A stretch of DNA of 64,000 nucleotides from Pseudomonas fluorescens (GTDB lineage: Bacteria > Pseudomonadota > Gammaproteobacteria > Pseudomonadales > Pseudomonadaceae). Shown one piece after another: positions 25,157 to 33,937 of the stretch. Numbering within the stretch: position 1 is the stretch's first letter; each line of letters begins with the position of its first letter. The translations under genes and the position numbers were made by a program. A model generated the notes under the pieces. That model was not told where the DNA came from and did no database searches. It saw nothing but the letters and a program-made list of their open reading frames with translations. The stretch covers positions 104,645-168,644 of the forward strand of contig NZ_CABVII010000015.1 in the NCBI RefSeq assembly GCF_902497995.1. The letters are read 5' to 3'.

Positions 25157-26061
25157 GCAGCTTGCTGGTGTTCCCCGGCCAGGGCGCGCAGCAGCCGGGC
25201 ATGCTGCATCGTTTGCCTGTGGAAACAGTGATCGAAGCAAGTGAAGTCCTCGGGGAAGACGCTTTTCTTCTGGATTCTGCCGAAGCGCTGAAGTCGACAA
25301 GAGCGGTTCAGCTCTGCCTGCTGATCGCTGGCGTCGCGGCTTCACGCCAGTTGTTAATGACGGCGGATTACGTGGCGGGATTGTCCATCGGTGCTTACCC
25401 GGCGGCAGTGGTTGCCGGTGCCTTGAGCTTCAGCGATGCGCTGCATCTGGTGAGCCTGCGCGGTGAGTTGATGCAACAGGCTTATCCGCAGGGCTATGGC
25501 ATGACCGCGATCATCGGTCTGGACCTGGCCACGGTGGAAGAGTTGCTTGTGCAGGTTCACAGCGACGCAACACCGGTTTACCTGGCCAATAACAACGCCG
25601 ATAACCAGGTGGTGATTGCCGGCAGCGATGGCGCGATGAGAGCGGTGGCCGAGTTGGCGAAAGGTCGCGGTGCGGGCCTGGCCAAACGTCTGGCTGTCAG
25701 CGTGCCGTCCCATTGCCCACTGCTGGAAGCACCTGCGAAAACCCTGGCCGAAGCCTTCGCCAAGGTGCAGTTGAAAACACCGACCCTGGGCTACCTGAGC
25801 GGCAGTCGCGCCCGGCCCGTCATCGACACTGAAGCCTTGCGCGACGACCTGGCTTTCAACATGTGCCGCGTGGTGGATTGGCGCGGCACAGTGCAAAGCG
25901 CCTACGAGCGCGGCGTACGGCTACAGATCGAACTGCCGCCCGGTGCGGTGCTGACCGGGCTGGCGCGCCGGGTGTTCGAGCAGGGCACGGTGATTGCCTT
26001 CGACGGTGCACGGCTCGATACCTTGCAGGCGCTGTTGCGTGAGGAGGGAAGCCAACCCTAG
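25153..26061 (+). CDS. mdcH: Malonyl-CoA:ACP acyltransferase (epsilon)
   Basis: A 302-residue FabD-type acyltransferase that primes the carrier with malonyl groups. It has FPGQGAQQPGM at the N-terminus, the nucleophile Ser in GLSIGAYPAA, Arg in SLRGELMQQA and His in VSVPSHCPLLEAP. The start is GTG at 25153, overlapping mdcG by 4 bases. The last enzyme gene of the cluster; transporter genes follow after 65 bases. Confidence 0.95.
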   Translation: MSSLLVFPGQGAQQPGMLHRLPVETVIEASEVLGEDAFLLDSAEALKSTRAVQLCLLIAGVAASRQLLMTADYVAGLSIGAYPAAVVAGALSFSDALHLVSLRGELMQQAYPQGYGMTAIIGLDLATVEELLVQVHSDATPVYLANNNADNQVVIAGSDGAMRAVAELAKGRGAGLAKRLAVSVPSHCPLLEAPAKTLAEAFAKVQLKTPTLGYLSGSRARPVIDTEALRDDLAFNMCRVVDWRGTVQSAYERGVRLQIELPPGAVLTGLARRVFEQGTVIAFDGARLDTLQALLREEGSQP

Positions 26062-26126
26062 ATCACCGTCTCAGGCCTTCGAACAACAAAAACAACATTC
26101 GACGATGCACTTTGAGGACTACAACA

Positions 26127-26543
26127 ATGATTATTTACGGTGTGGCGCTGTTGGCGATCTGTACGCTGGCAGGGGTGATCATGGGTGACATGCTTGGCGT
26201 GTTGCTGGGTGTGAAGTCCAACGTCGGCGGCGTCGGGATCGCGATGATCCTGCTGATCTGCGCGCGGTTGTGGATGCACAAGCGCGGCGGCATGACCAAA
26301 GATTGCGAGCTGGGCGTCGGTTTCTGGGGCGCCATGTACATTCCGGTGGTGGTCGCGATGGCGGCGCAACAGAACGTCGTCACCGCGCTGCACGGCGGCC
26401 CGGTGGCGGTACTCGCGGCGATCGGTTCGGTGGTGATCTGCGGTTGCACCATTGCGTTGATCAGCCGGACTCATAAAGGCGAACCCTTGCCCGATGAACC
26501 GGCAGAAATAACGCCGGTTGGCGCACCCGTTGGAGGCCGCTGA
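26127..26543 (+). CDS. madL: Malonate transporter subunit MadL
   Basis: A 138-residue membrane protein with four hydrophobic segments (YGVALLAICTLAGVIMGDML; VGIAMILLICARLWM; MYIPVVVAMAAQQNVV; VAVLAAIGSVVICGCTIALI). MadL and MadM together take up malonate. ATG at 26127 follows GAGG at 26114-26117; an upstream TTG gives an unlikely five-residue extension. Two bases separate it from madM. Confidence 0.92.
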   Translation: MIIYGVALLAICTLAGVIMGDMLGVLLGVKSNVGGVGIAMILLICARLWMHKRGGMTKDCELGVGFWGAMYIPVVVAMAAQQNVVTALHGGPVAVLAAIGSVVICGCTIALISRTHKGEPLPDEPAEITPVGAPVGGR

Positions 26544-26544
26544 T

Positions 26545-27309
26545 ATGTGGGATCTCATCGAAAAAGGTCTGGAACATAACGGTCTGGTGACAGCGTTCGC
26601 CTTTGTTGGCGTGATCATGTGGGTGTCGGTGATATTGTCCAAACGTCTGACGTTCGGACGCATCCATGGTTCGGCGATTGCCATCGTGATCGGCCTGGTG
26701 CTGGCCTGGGTCGGCGGCACCATGACGGGCGGGCAAAAAGGTCTGGCGGATTTGACCCTGTTTTCCGGTATCGGTTTGATGGGCGGTGCCATGCTGCGTG
26801 ACTTTGCAATCGTCGCCACGGCCTTTGAAGTGCAGGCCACCGAAGCGAAAAAAGCCGGGTTGATCGGCGTCATCGCCCTGCTGCTCGGCACGATTCTGCC
26901 GTTCATTGTCGGGGCGAGCATTGCCTGGGCGTTCGGCTATCGCGATGCGGTCAGCATGACCACCATCGGCGCGGGTGCAGTCACCTACATCGTCGGGCCG
27001 GTGACGGGCGCGGCGATTGGGGCCAGCTCCGATGTGATGGCGCTGTCCATTGCGACCGGGTTGATCAAGGCGATTCTGGTGATGGTCGGCACACCGATGG
27101 CGGCGCGCTGGATGGGGCTGGATAACCCGCGCTCGGCGATGGTGTTCGGTGGCTTGGCGGGTACCGTCAGTGGCGTGACGGCCGGGCTGGCGGCGACGGA
27201 TCGGCGGTTGGTGCCCTATGGCGCGTTGACCGCGACCTTTCATACCGGGCTTGGGTGCTTGCTCGGGCCTTCGTTGCTGTACTTCATTGTTCGCGGGATT
27301 GTCGGTTAA
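26545..27309 (+). CDS. madM: Malonate transporter subunit MadM
   Basis: A 254-residue inner-membrane protein with several transmembrane helices. Family segments are WDLIEKGLEHNGLVTAFAFVG, GGTMTGGQKGLADLTLFSG and IGAGAVTYIVGPVTGAAIGA. It is the larger subunit of the malonate carrier. ATG at 26545 follows GGAGGCC. The REP pair after it (27339-27409) separates the cluster from the convergent regulator mdcR. Confidence 0.93.
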   Translation: MWDLIEKGLEHNGLVTAFAFVGVIMWVSVILSKRLTFGRIHGSAIAIVIGLVLAWVGGTMTGGQKGLADLTLFSGIGLMGGAMLRDFAIVATAFEVQATEAKKAGLIGVIALLLGTILPFIVGASIAWAFGYRDAVSMTTIGAGAVTYIVGPVTGAAIGASSDVMALSIATGLIKAILVMVGTPMAARWMGLDNPRSAMVFGGLAGTVSGVTAGLAATDRRLVPYGALTATFHTGLGCLLGPSLLYFIVRGIVG

Positions 27310-27338
27310 GCCGGTAGATCATCTTTGACTGTACCGAC

Positions 27339-27409
27339 GCCTTCGCGGGCAAGCCCGCTCCCACATTGGAATGCATTCCCCTGTGGGAGCGGGCTTGCTC
27401 GCGAAGGGA
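27339..27409. repeat. REP pair
   Basis: Compact pair CTTCGCGGGCAAGCCCGCTC ... GTGGGAGCGGGCTTGCTCGCG between the convergent ends of madM and mdcR, where it may also stop transcription. Confidence 0.88.
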
Positions 27410-27420
27410 GCGACGCGGTC

Positions 27421-28335
27421 TCAAGCCTGCCGATTGGCATACATCCGACACTCCGCCAGCAACGCCAGCAAATTCGGATCCCTCTCCTTGGCCTTCAGAA
27501 ACACCACCCCGATGTGCTGCTGCAACCGATACTTTGCCTGCAACGGAATCAACTTCACCCGGTTCTCATACACCGCCGCAATCCGCCCCGGCAGCAACGC
27601 ATAACCCACCCCCGAACTGACCATGCTCAGCAAGGTGAAGATGTCGTTGACCTGCATCGCCACCTTGGGTTCGAACCCCGCCTGCTGGAAGACCCGTTTC
27701 CCATCCTGATGCGTGGCGAAGCCTTGGGTCAGGGTAATGAACGTCTCGTCGCGCACTTCGGCCAGATCCACTTCGGTCCGTTGGGCGAACTTCGAATCCG
27801 CCGGGGTGGCGAGGAAGATATCGTCGGAAAACAGCGGGATCTGCTCGCAGTCCGGATCGTTGATGCTCTCGTCCAGCGACACCAGGATCGCGTCGACCTC
27901 CATGTTCTTGAGTTTGTACAACAGGTCGAAGTTCGAGCCGAGAATCAGGTCGATGTTGAGCTCGCTGCGACGGATCTTCAGGCCCATGATCAGCTGCGGC
28001 ACCGTTTTCACCGTCAGCGAATACAGCGAGCCGAGCTTGAAGCGCTCGGCGGAGAACCCGGCGGCTTCGCGGGTCAGGCGCACGGTTTCGACCACGTCCT
28101 GAATCAGCTTCTGCGCCCGTTCTTCCAACACATAAGCGCTTTCCAGCGGTGTGAGATTGCGGCCTTCGTGCTTGAACAGCGGGCAGCGCAGGGCGCTTTC
28201 CAGGGAATGGATCGCCCGGTGCACGCTGACGTTGCTGGTCTGCAATTCGGCGGCAGCCCGGGCCAGGTTGCCGGTGCGCATGAAGGCCAGGAATACCTCG
28301 AGTTTTTTCAGGGTCAACTCTTCATCGATCAGCAT
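27421..28335 (-). CDS. mdcR: LysR-type regulator of malonate genes
   Basis: A 304-residue LysR protein. The N-terminal helix-turn-helix is KLEVFLAFMRTGNLARAAAE...TSNVSVHRAIHSLE (residues 10-45), followed by a periplasmic-binding-type effector domain with SLYSLTVKTVPQLIMGL and SSGVGYALLPGR. Its position directly after mdcA-madM, in convergent orientation, identifies it as MdcR, which activates the cluster with malonate or malonyl-CoA as likely effector. Start at ATG 28335; upstream codons run into a REP. Confidence 0.88.
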   Translation of the reverse strand: MLIDEELTLKKLEVFLAFMRTGNLARAAAELQTSNVSVHRAIHSLESALRCPLFKHEGRNLTPLESAYVLEERAQKLIQDVVETVRLTREAAGFSAERFKLGSLYSLTVKTVPQLIMGLKIRRSELNIDLILGSNFDLLYKLKNMEVDAILVSLDESINDPDCEQIPLFSDDIFLATPADSKFAQRTEVDLAEVRDETFITLTQGFATHQDGKRVFQQAGFEPKVAMQVNDIFTLLSMVSSGVGYALLPGRIAAVYENRVKLIPLQAKYRLQQHIGVVFLKAKERDPNLLALLAECRMYANRQA

Positions 28336-28398
28336 GGGCGTGGCTCTTGTTCGAATGGCTCGATTGTGCCCAATTACCAGGGGGTACGCAGGCCTTTT

Positions 28399-28500
28399 GT
28401 AGGAGCTGGCTTGTCGGGTCGCCGCATCGCAGCGAAGGCGTCCTGAAGAACACCGCAAGTCTTGAGGGCCTATCGCCAGCAAGCCGGCTCCTACAGGGGG
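28399..28500. repeat. REP pair, GGAGCTGGCTTG type
   Basis: TGTAGGAGCTGGCTTGTCGG at the left and CCAGCAAGCCGGCTCCTACA at the right. The left arm carries the extra GGTCGCCGCATCGC block. Same type as the copy inside chpA. It lies between the divergent mdcR and the hemolysin-III gene. Confidence 0.85.
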
Positions 28501-28583
28501 GATTGCGTTCTGAAACATCGCGCTTTTAGTCTCAAGGCTTGAGCCTTGCGCTATGTTGCAATGAATTTCGAGGTGAGCAACAC

Positions 28584-29201
28584 ATGTATCACGGGGAAAG
28601 ATTGAACGCCTGGACGCATCTGGTCGGGGCGGTGGCAGCGGTTGTCGGGGTGGTGTGGATGCTGGTGATCGCCGGTATGGACGGCAACCCGTGGAAGATC
28701 GTCAGCGTGGCGATCTATGGATTCACCTTGCTCGTGCTCTACAGCGCGTCGACCGTTTACCACAGCGTGCGCGGGCGCAAGAAAGAGATCATGCAGAAGG
28801 TCGATCACTATTCGATCTATCTGCTGATTGCTGGCAGCTACACGCCTTTTTGTCTGGTGACATTGCGCGGGCCGTGGGGCTGGACGCTGTTCGGGATTGT
28901 CTGGGGGCTGGCGCTGATCGGCATCCTGCAAGAAATCAAACCGCGTTCGGAAGCGCGGATTCTGTCGATCGTCATCTATGCGGTGATGGGCTGGATCGTA
29001 CTGGTGGCGGTCAAACCGTTACTGGCGGCGCTGGGCAGTACGGGTTTCGCCTGGCTGGCATCTGGCGGCGTGCTGTACACCGTGGGCATTGTTTTTTTTG
29101 CGCTGGACAGTCGTTTGCGCCATGCCCACGGGATCTGGCACCTGTTCGTGATCGCCGGGAGTTTGCTGCACTTTGTGGCGATCCTGTTTTATGTCTTGTA
29201 G
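28584..29201 (+). CDS. Hemolysin III / YqfA family (PAQR-like) membrane protein
   Basis: A 205-residue protein with seven predicted helices. Family residues are NAWTHLVGAVAA near the start, LYSASTVYHSVRGRKK...KVDHYSIYLLIAGSYTP, and HGIWHLFVIAGSLLHFVAI at the end, which supply the conserved His/Asp/Ser set of PAQR-type putative hydrolases. The true function in bacteria is not established; the haemolysin name is historical. ATG at 28584 follows GAGGTGAGC. It stands alone between two REP elements. Confidence 0.87.
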   Translation: MYHGERLNAWTHLVGAVAAVVGVVWMLVIAGMDGNPWKIVSVAIYGFTLLVLYSASTVYHSVRGRKKEIMQKVDHYSIYLLIAGSYTPFCLVTLRGPWGWTLFGIVWGLALIGILQEIKPRSEARILSIVIYAVMGWIVLVAVKPLLAALGSTGFAWLASGGVLYTVGIVFFALDSRLRHAHGIWHLFVIAGSLLHFVAILFYVL

Positions 29202-29220
29202 ATCGCACTGCAACTCAAAA

Positions 29221-29344
29221 CCTGTAGGAGCGAGCGGTGCGGCGATCCGACTTGCCCGCGAACAAGGCCCCGCGGTATATCAGGTACACCGCGTCATCGT
29301 TCTTCGCGGGCAAGTCGGATCGCCGCACCGCTCGCTCCTACAGG
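29221..29344. repeat. REP pair with 42-bp perfect arms
   Basis: Bases 29221-29262 and 29303-29344 are exact reverse complements over 42 positions, with a 40-base loop. Each arm contains the long-form block GGTGCGGCGATCCGACTTG. The loop (ACACCGCGTCATCGTTC) matches the loop of the pilG-flanking pair. Confidence 0.92.
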
Positions 29345-29367
29345 GGATCGCGAGCAGGTTCGCTCCC

Positions 29368-30276
29368 TCAGGGACACAGGTGATCCAGTTGCGCCTGCGC
29401 CCGTCGGCTGAATACCTGCAACAAGTCGCTCAGGGTATGGGGCGGCGGTTCGTCGGCGCGGGTGACCGCGTACAGGGTGATAGGCAGTGCTGGCGCCAGA
29501 GGTCGAATCGCCGTGGCGACGGGGGACGCGCCGAGCGCGGTAAACGGATCGATCACCGCCAGTCCTGCACCGGATTCAACCATCGCCCGCGCCAGCGAAT
29601 AGGTCTGCACGGCGATGCGAACCCGTGGCGGCGGATCGACCGCCTCAAGGTAGCTGTCGAGCCTGACCGCCAGCGGGTCGGCGCTGGACAGGCCGATCAG
29701 CGGCGCACCGGCCAGTTCGCTCAACGGCAACGGTTGGCCCAAGGCGTCGTCGGCCCAATAACCCAACGGCGCCAGCGCCACCAAAACCCCGCAGGCCAAC
29801 ACCTGCGCCTTCAACCCCGGATGATCCGGCGGCTGCAAAGTCAGCGCGACATCCACTTCGCGCATCAACAAATTCTGCATCAGCTCACGACTGTGTGCGC
29901 TGGACAGCTCGCACACAATGTCCGGGTAGCGTTGCGTCCACTCATTGATGGCCGGCGGCAGCAGCGACAGGGCCAGGGCCGGGATCGCGCCGATCCGTAC
30001 GCTGCGACCCGGCTCGCGCCGCAGGCTCTGGGCCAGACGTCGCACGCCTTGCAGGCTTTCGGTGACCTTGTCGACCTCGCGCTCGAGCTCCAGCGCTTCG
30101 GGCGTAGCCTGCAATTTACCGCGCACCCGCAGGAACAACGCAAAGCCCAGTTGCTGCTCGGCGTGTTGCAGCACTTTGCTCACCGCCGGTTGCGATACGT
30201 GCAGCAACTGCGCGGCGCCACTGACCGAACCGGTCTGGCGAATGGCCTGGAAAATCTCGATGTGTCGCAGTCGCAT
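29368..30276 (-). CDS. LysR-type transcriptional regulator
   Basis: A 302-residue LysR protein with helix-turn-helix FQAIRQTGSVSGAAQLL...SQPAVSKVLQHAE (about residues 8-45) and an effector domain (about 90-295) with GAIPALALSLLPPAI and GAGLAVIDPF. It is divergent from the oxidoreductase-ridA-binding-protein operon and most likely controls it. ATG at 30276 is chosen because the upstream 15 codons would overlap a likely operator at 30285-30301. The inducer is unknown; an amino acid or its keto acid would fit the neighbours. Confidence 0.88.
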   Translation of the reverse strand: MRLRHIEIFQAIRQTGSVSGAAQLLHVSQPAVSKVLQHAEQQLGFALFLRVRGKLQATPEALELEREVDKVTESLQGVRRLAQSLRREPGRSVRIGAIPALALSLLPPAINEWTQRYPDIVCELSSAHSRELMQNLLMREVDVALTLQPPDHPGLKAQVLACGVLVALAPLGYWADDALGQPLPLSELAGAPLIGLSSADPLAVRLDSYLEAVDPPPRVRIAVQTYSLARAMVESGAGLAVIDPFTALGASPVATAIRPLAPALPITLYAVTRADEPPPHTLSDLLQVFSRRAQAQLDHLCP

Positions 30277-30284
30277 GGCAAGTC

Positions 30285-30301
30285 CATAACCTTTGTTTAT
30301 G
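30285..30301. promoter_or_regulatory. Candidate LysR box
   Basis: CATAA-N7-TTATG, an interrupted palindrome of the T-N11-A type bound by LysR proteins, 9 bases before the regulator start and 83 bases before the divergent oxidoreductase gene. Confidence 0.5.
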
Positions 30302-30383
30302 GGGCAGACATCTTTAGACATTGTTCAACGGTTGTCACCTGGTCCTATCCTGAGGCCTGTTTCAACAACGGTTAAGGACAGAC

Positions 30384-31625
30384 ATGGCTCAGCGGGTTTG
30401 CATCATCGGTGGTGGCGTCATCGGGCTGACGACGGCTTACGCACTGGTTCGTGACGGCATCGACGTGACGCTGATCGAGGGCCGGGATTCGCTGGGCAGC
30501 GAGACCAGTTTCGCCAACGGCGGCCAGTTGTCCTACCGTTACGTCGCGCCACTGGCCGATGCCGGCGTACCGCTTCAGGCGATTGGCTGGATGCTGCGCG
30601 GTGACTCGCCGTTGAAGCTGCGCCCGCGCCTGGACCCGGCGCAATGGCGCTGGATGGCATCTTTCCTGGCGGCCTGCCGTCGTTCGGTGAATCAGCGCAA
30701 CGGTGCGCACCTGCTGCGCCTGGCGCTGCTGAGCCAGTCCACGCTGCAAGGCTGGCGCGACGAAGACCACCTCGACGGCTTCGACTGGCGACGCAACGGC
30801 AAACTGGTGACGTTTCGTGAAACCGCGAGTTTTGAGCATGCTCGCCATGGTCTGGCCGATCCGCGACAACAGCACGTGTTGTCGCGGGCCGAATGTGCGC
30901 AGCTGGAGCCTGCACTCGCCGAGGCTCCGTTTGTGGGTGCGATTTATACCCCCGACGAAGAAGTCGCCGATTGCCATGCTTTCTGCCAGCAACTGCTGGC
31001 TCGACTCCAGGCGTCGGGGCGTTGCGAGTTTTTACTCGGGCGCAAGGTCACCGGCATTCGTCACGCGGACGGCGCGGTGCAGGCCGTAGAAATGGGTTCG
31101 CAGGTGCTGCCGGTCGAGCAGCTGGTGATTGCCGCCGGTCATCGCAGTCCGGCGCTGGCGCTGCCGGGCATGAACCTGCCGCTGTATCCGCTCAAGGGCT
31201 ACAGCCTGACCTTGCCCATCCGCGCCGAACATCGCGCGCCGGAGCTGAGCATTACCGATTACAACCGCAAGATCGTTTACGCCCGCATCGGTGAGCAACT
31301 GCGCGTGGCGGCGATGGTCGACATTGTCGGTTTCGACCCGGCGCTCGACCCCAAACGCCTGGCGCTGATCAAACGCCAGGCGCAGGAAACCTTGCCCAAT
31401 GCCGGCGATTACACCGCCGCCATCGAATGGGCCGGCATGCGCCCGGCCACCCCCAGCGGCGTGCCGTTGATCGGGGCCACGGCGTACCGCAACCTGTGGC
31501 TCAACCTCGGTCATGGCGCCTTGGGTTTTACCCTGGCCTGTGGCAGCGCCCGGTTGCTCAGCGAGTTGATCGCCCGGCGCCCACCTTCAATCGAAATGCA
31601 GGGCCTCGCCCCCCGCGTCGCCTGA
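30384..31625 (+). CDS. DadA-like FAD-dependent D-amino-acid dehydrogenase
   Basis: A 413-residue flavoprotein. The FAD-binding motif is VCIIGGGVIGLTTAYAL at the N-terminus, followed by TSFANGGQLSYRYVAPLAD as in DadA. The end (GMRPATPSGVPLIG, then NLWLNLGHGALGFTLACGSA) is also typical. DadA enzymes oxidise D-amino acids to imino acids. The main DadA of Pseudomonas is normally next to dadX; here the gene sits instead with ridA and a binding protein, so a paralogue with another substrate is likely. Substrate not predictable from sequence. Confidence 0.85.
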   Translation: MAQRVCIIGGGVIGLTTAYALVRDGIDVTLIEGRDSLGSETSFANGGQLSYRYVAPLADAGVPLQAIGWMLRGDSPLKLRPRLDPAQWRWMASFLAACRRSVNQRNGAHLLRLALLSQSTLQGWRDEDHLDGFDWRRNGKLVTFRETASFEHARHGLADPRQQHVLSRAECAQLEPALAEAPFVGAIYTPDEEVADCHAFCQQLLARLQASGRCEFLLGRKVTGIRHADGAVQAVEMGSQVLPVEQLVIAAGHRSPALALPGMNLPLYPLKGYSLTLPIRAEHRAPELSITDYNRKIVYARIGEQLRVAAMVDIVGFDPALDPKRLALIKRQAQETLPNAGDYTAAIEWAGMRPATPSGVPLIGATAYRNLWLNLGHGALGFTLACGSARLLSELIARRPPSIEMQGLAPRVA

Positions 31626-31643
31626 CTTGAAAAGGAAAAACCG

Positions 31644-31994
31644 ATGAGCATCGACCGTATCAACAGCAACAGCCGCCTCTCTGGCGCGGTGACCTTTGGT
31701 GATCTGGTGTTTCTCTCGGGACAGGTTCCGGGTGACAGCCCCGACGTCACCGGCCAAACCGCCGAGGTGCTGGCGAAGATCGATGCGTTGTTGGCCGAAG
31801 CTGGCAGCGACAAGGATCATCTGCTCAACGCGACCATTTACCTGAACGACATTGGCCGCGATTTCGCCGCCATGAACGAGGTCTGGTCGCAGTGGCTGTC
31901 ACCGGGCAACGCGCCGACCCGCACTACTTTGCAGGCGCAACTGGCCCGTCCAGAGGTTTTGGTGGAAATCACCGTGATCGCCGCCCGCCGCTAA
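31644..31994 (+). CDS. RidA/YjgF family enamine/imine deaminase
   Basis: A 116-residue protein of the RidA family, with VFLSGQVPG near residue 30, LNATIYLNDIGRDFAAMNEVW and the conserved active-site arginine in GNAPTRTTLQAQLA. RidA hydrolyses reactive enamines and imines to keto acids. Its place 18 bases after the DadA-like gene fits clearing the imino product of that enzyme. It lies in the same operon as the binding protein that follows. Confidence 0.9.
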   Translation: MSIDRINSNSRLSGAVTFGDLVFLSGQVPGDSPDVTGQTAEVLAKIDALLAEAGSDKDHLLNATIYLNDIGRDFAAMNEVWSQWLSPGNAPTRTTLQAQLARPEVLVEITVIAARR

Positions 31995-32021
31995 TCGCCT
32001 TACCCACAACGGAGAATAACA

Positions 32022-32924
32022 ATGCAAAAAATCACGTTGATCGGCTGCACCCTCGGCCTGCTGCTCGCCAGTCAGGTCCAGGCCAACGAAGCGCCACTGA
32101 CCGGCACACTGAACAAGGTCGCCAATGCCAAGAGCATCACGCTGGGCTATCGCGACGCGTCGGTGCCGTTCTCCTACGTGGGTGATCACACGGGGCAGCC
32201 GATGGGCTATTCGGTGGACCTGGCGAGCAAGATTGTCGAGCGCATCAAGCAAAAGCTTGAGCTGCCGGATCTGCAGGTGAAGTACAACCTGGTGACCTCG
32301 CAAACGCGCATTCCGCTGGTGCAGAACGGCACAGTCGACCTTGAGTGCGGCTCCACCGGCGTGACCGCCGAGCGCATGCAGCAAGTGGCGTTTTCCTACG
32401 GGTTCATCTACGTGAAGGGTCAGTTGCTCACGGCGAAGGACAGCGGCATCAAGCGCTTCGCCGACCTGCGCGGCAAGAACGTCGTAACCACCGCCGGCAC
32501 CACCAACGAGCGGTTTCTGAAGAGCTACAACATCGATCACAAGATCGATATGTTCGTGATCAGTGCCAAAGACCACGGCGAAGCCTTCCAGATGTTGCAG
32601 TCGGGTCGGGCAGCGGCGTTCTATATGGATGACGCGCTGCTTTACGGTGAGCGTGCCAAGGCCCGGGATCCGCATAACTGGGTTGTGGTGGGCGAGGAGC
32701 AGTCGCGGGAAATCTACAGCTGCATGGTGCGCAAGGGTGATCCGCAGTTTCTTGAGTTGGTGAACTCGACACTCGCCGATCTGTACAGTTCGGGCGAGAT
32801 CAATGGCATCTACAACCGCTGGTTCCAGCAGCCGATTCCGCCCAAAGGCCTGAACCTGGAATTCCCAATGACCAGCGAACTCAAGGCGATCATTGCCAAG
32901 CCGGTGAGTGATCCGGTGCAATAG
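32022..32924 (+). CDS. Amino-acid ABC transporter solute-binding protein
   Basis: A 300-residue periplasmic protein with signal peptide (IGCTLGLLLASQVQA) and a type 3 solute-binding domain. ITLGYRDASVPFSY, VKYNLVTSQTRIPLVQNGTV, DLECGSTGVTAERMQQ and VTTAGTTNERFLKS closely resemble the glutamate/aspartate-binding subgroup. No permease or ATPase genes follow, so it must borrow another transporter's membrane parts, or act as a scavenging receptor. Transcribed with the DadA-like gene and ridA. Confidence 0.88.
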   Translation: MQKITLIGCTLGLLLASQVQANEAPLTGTLNKVANAKSITLGYRDASVPFSYVGDHTGQPMGYSVDLASKIVERIKQKLELPDLQVKYNLVTSQTRIPLVQNGTVDLECGSTGVTAERMQQVAFSYGFIYVKGQLLTAKDSGIKRFADLRGKNVVTTAGTTNERFLKSYNIDHKIDMFVISAKDHGEAFQMLQSGRAAAFYMDDALLYGERAKARDPHNWVVVGEEQSREIYSCMVRKGDPQFLELVNSTLADLYSSGEINGIYNRWFQQPIPPKGLNLEFPMTSELKAIIAKPVSDPVQ

Positions 32925-32973
32925 TTTCTGAACGATCAGATTCTGTTTTGTGTCTTGTAGATCGCGTCGCCGG

Positions 32974-33053
32974 CCTTCGCGAGCAAGCCCGCTCCCACAC
33001 TTGATCTGTGTCGTTCAGAGATCAAATGTGGGAGCGGGCTTGCTCGCGAAGAG
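32974..33053. repeat. REP pair
   Basis: CCTTCGCGAGCAAGCCCGCTC ... GTGGGAGCGGGCTTGCTCGCG, between the convergent ends of the binding-protein gene and rsmE. Confidence 0.88.
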
Positions 33054-33056
33054 GCC

Positions 33057-33776
33057 CTAGAAGTCGCCCCACAGTTGTTGTGCCACCGCCAGTGCCACGA
33101 CGGGCGCGGTTTCGGTGCGCAACACGCGAGGGCCGAGGCGGGCTGCGTGAAAACCGCCAGCCTTGGCCTGCTCGACTTCAGCGTCGGACAACCCGCCTTC
33201 CGGCCCGATCAGAAACGCCAACGTCTCAGGTTTGGCATGGCTCACCATCGGTTCAGCCACCGGGTGCAGCACCAGCTTCAGCTCGGCCTCGGTCTGTTTC
33301 AACCAATCAGCCAACAGCAGCGGCGGATGAATCACCGGCACCCGTGAACGCCCGCATTGCTCGCAAGCGCTGATCGCAACCTGGCGCCAGTGCATCAGGC
33401 GTTTGTCGGCGCGCTCGTCCTTCAGCCGGACTTCGCAGCGGTCGCTGAAGATCGGAGTGATTTCAGTCACGCCCAGTTCGGTGGCTTTCTGGATCGCCCA
33501 GTCCATCCGCTCGCCACGGGACAGACCCTGCCCGAGATGGATCTGCAGCGGTGACTCGACTTGCCCGGTGAAGCTTTCATCGATCTGCACCACGACGCGC
33601 TTCTTGCCGACGTCTACCAGGGTGGCGCGAAACTCGTGGCCCGAGCCATCGAACAGTTGCAACGCATCGCCCTCGGCCATGCGCAGCACGCGGCTGATGT
33701 AATGGGCCTGGGCTTCGGGCAGTTCGTGCTCGCCAGTGCTCAGGGGGGCGTCGATAAAGAAGCGGGACAGTCTCAT
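33057..33776 (-). CDS. rsmE: 16S rRNA m3U1498 methyltransferase
   Basis: A 239-residue SPOUT methyltransferase that modifies U1498 of 16S rRNA. An N-terminal PUA-like domain (MRLSRFFIDAPLSTGEHELP...HYISRVLRM) is followed by the knotted domain with ELGVTEITPIFSDRCEV, FLIGPEGGLSDAEV and RLGPRVLRTETA. ATG at 33776 gives the conserved start; the longer frame upstream runs through a REP and is not coding. Downstream of bioA on the same strand, after a REP pair. Confidence 0.93.
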   Translation of the reverse strand: MRLSRFFIDAPLSTGEHELPEAQAHYISRVLRMAEGDALQLFDGSGHEFRATLVDVGKKRVVVQIDESFTGQVESPLQIHLGQGLSRGERMDWAIQKATELGVTEITPIFSDRCEVRLKDERADKRLMHWRQVAISACEQCGRSRVPVIHPPLLLADWLKQTEAELKLVLHPVAEPMVSHAKPETLAFLIGPEGGLSDAEVEQAKAGGFHAARLGPRVLRTETAPVVALAVAQQLWGDF

Positions 33777-33822
33777 GCTGGTTCTCTGGAAAGTGTTAAT
33801 CATCTGAATCGGTGTCGACTTC

Positions 33823-33908
33823 ATTCGCGAGCAAGTCGAATCGTCGCACCGCCGCTCCCACATTGGAGTGCGATCAACTGTGGGAGCGGGCTTGCTCGCG
33901 AAGGCGGC
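33823..33908. repeat. REP pair, long-form left arm
   Basis: Left arm TTCGCGAGCAAGTCGAATCG...CGCTCCCAC with the extra TCGAATCGTCGCACCGC block, nearly identical to the left arm at 209-253; right arm GTGGGAGCGGGCTTGCTCGCG. Between bioA and rsmE. Confidence 0.88.
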
Positions 33909-33937
33909 GGCCCGGACACCACAGAATCCCAAATAAC

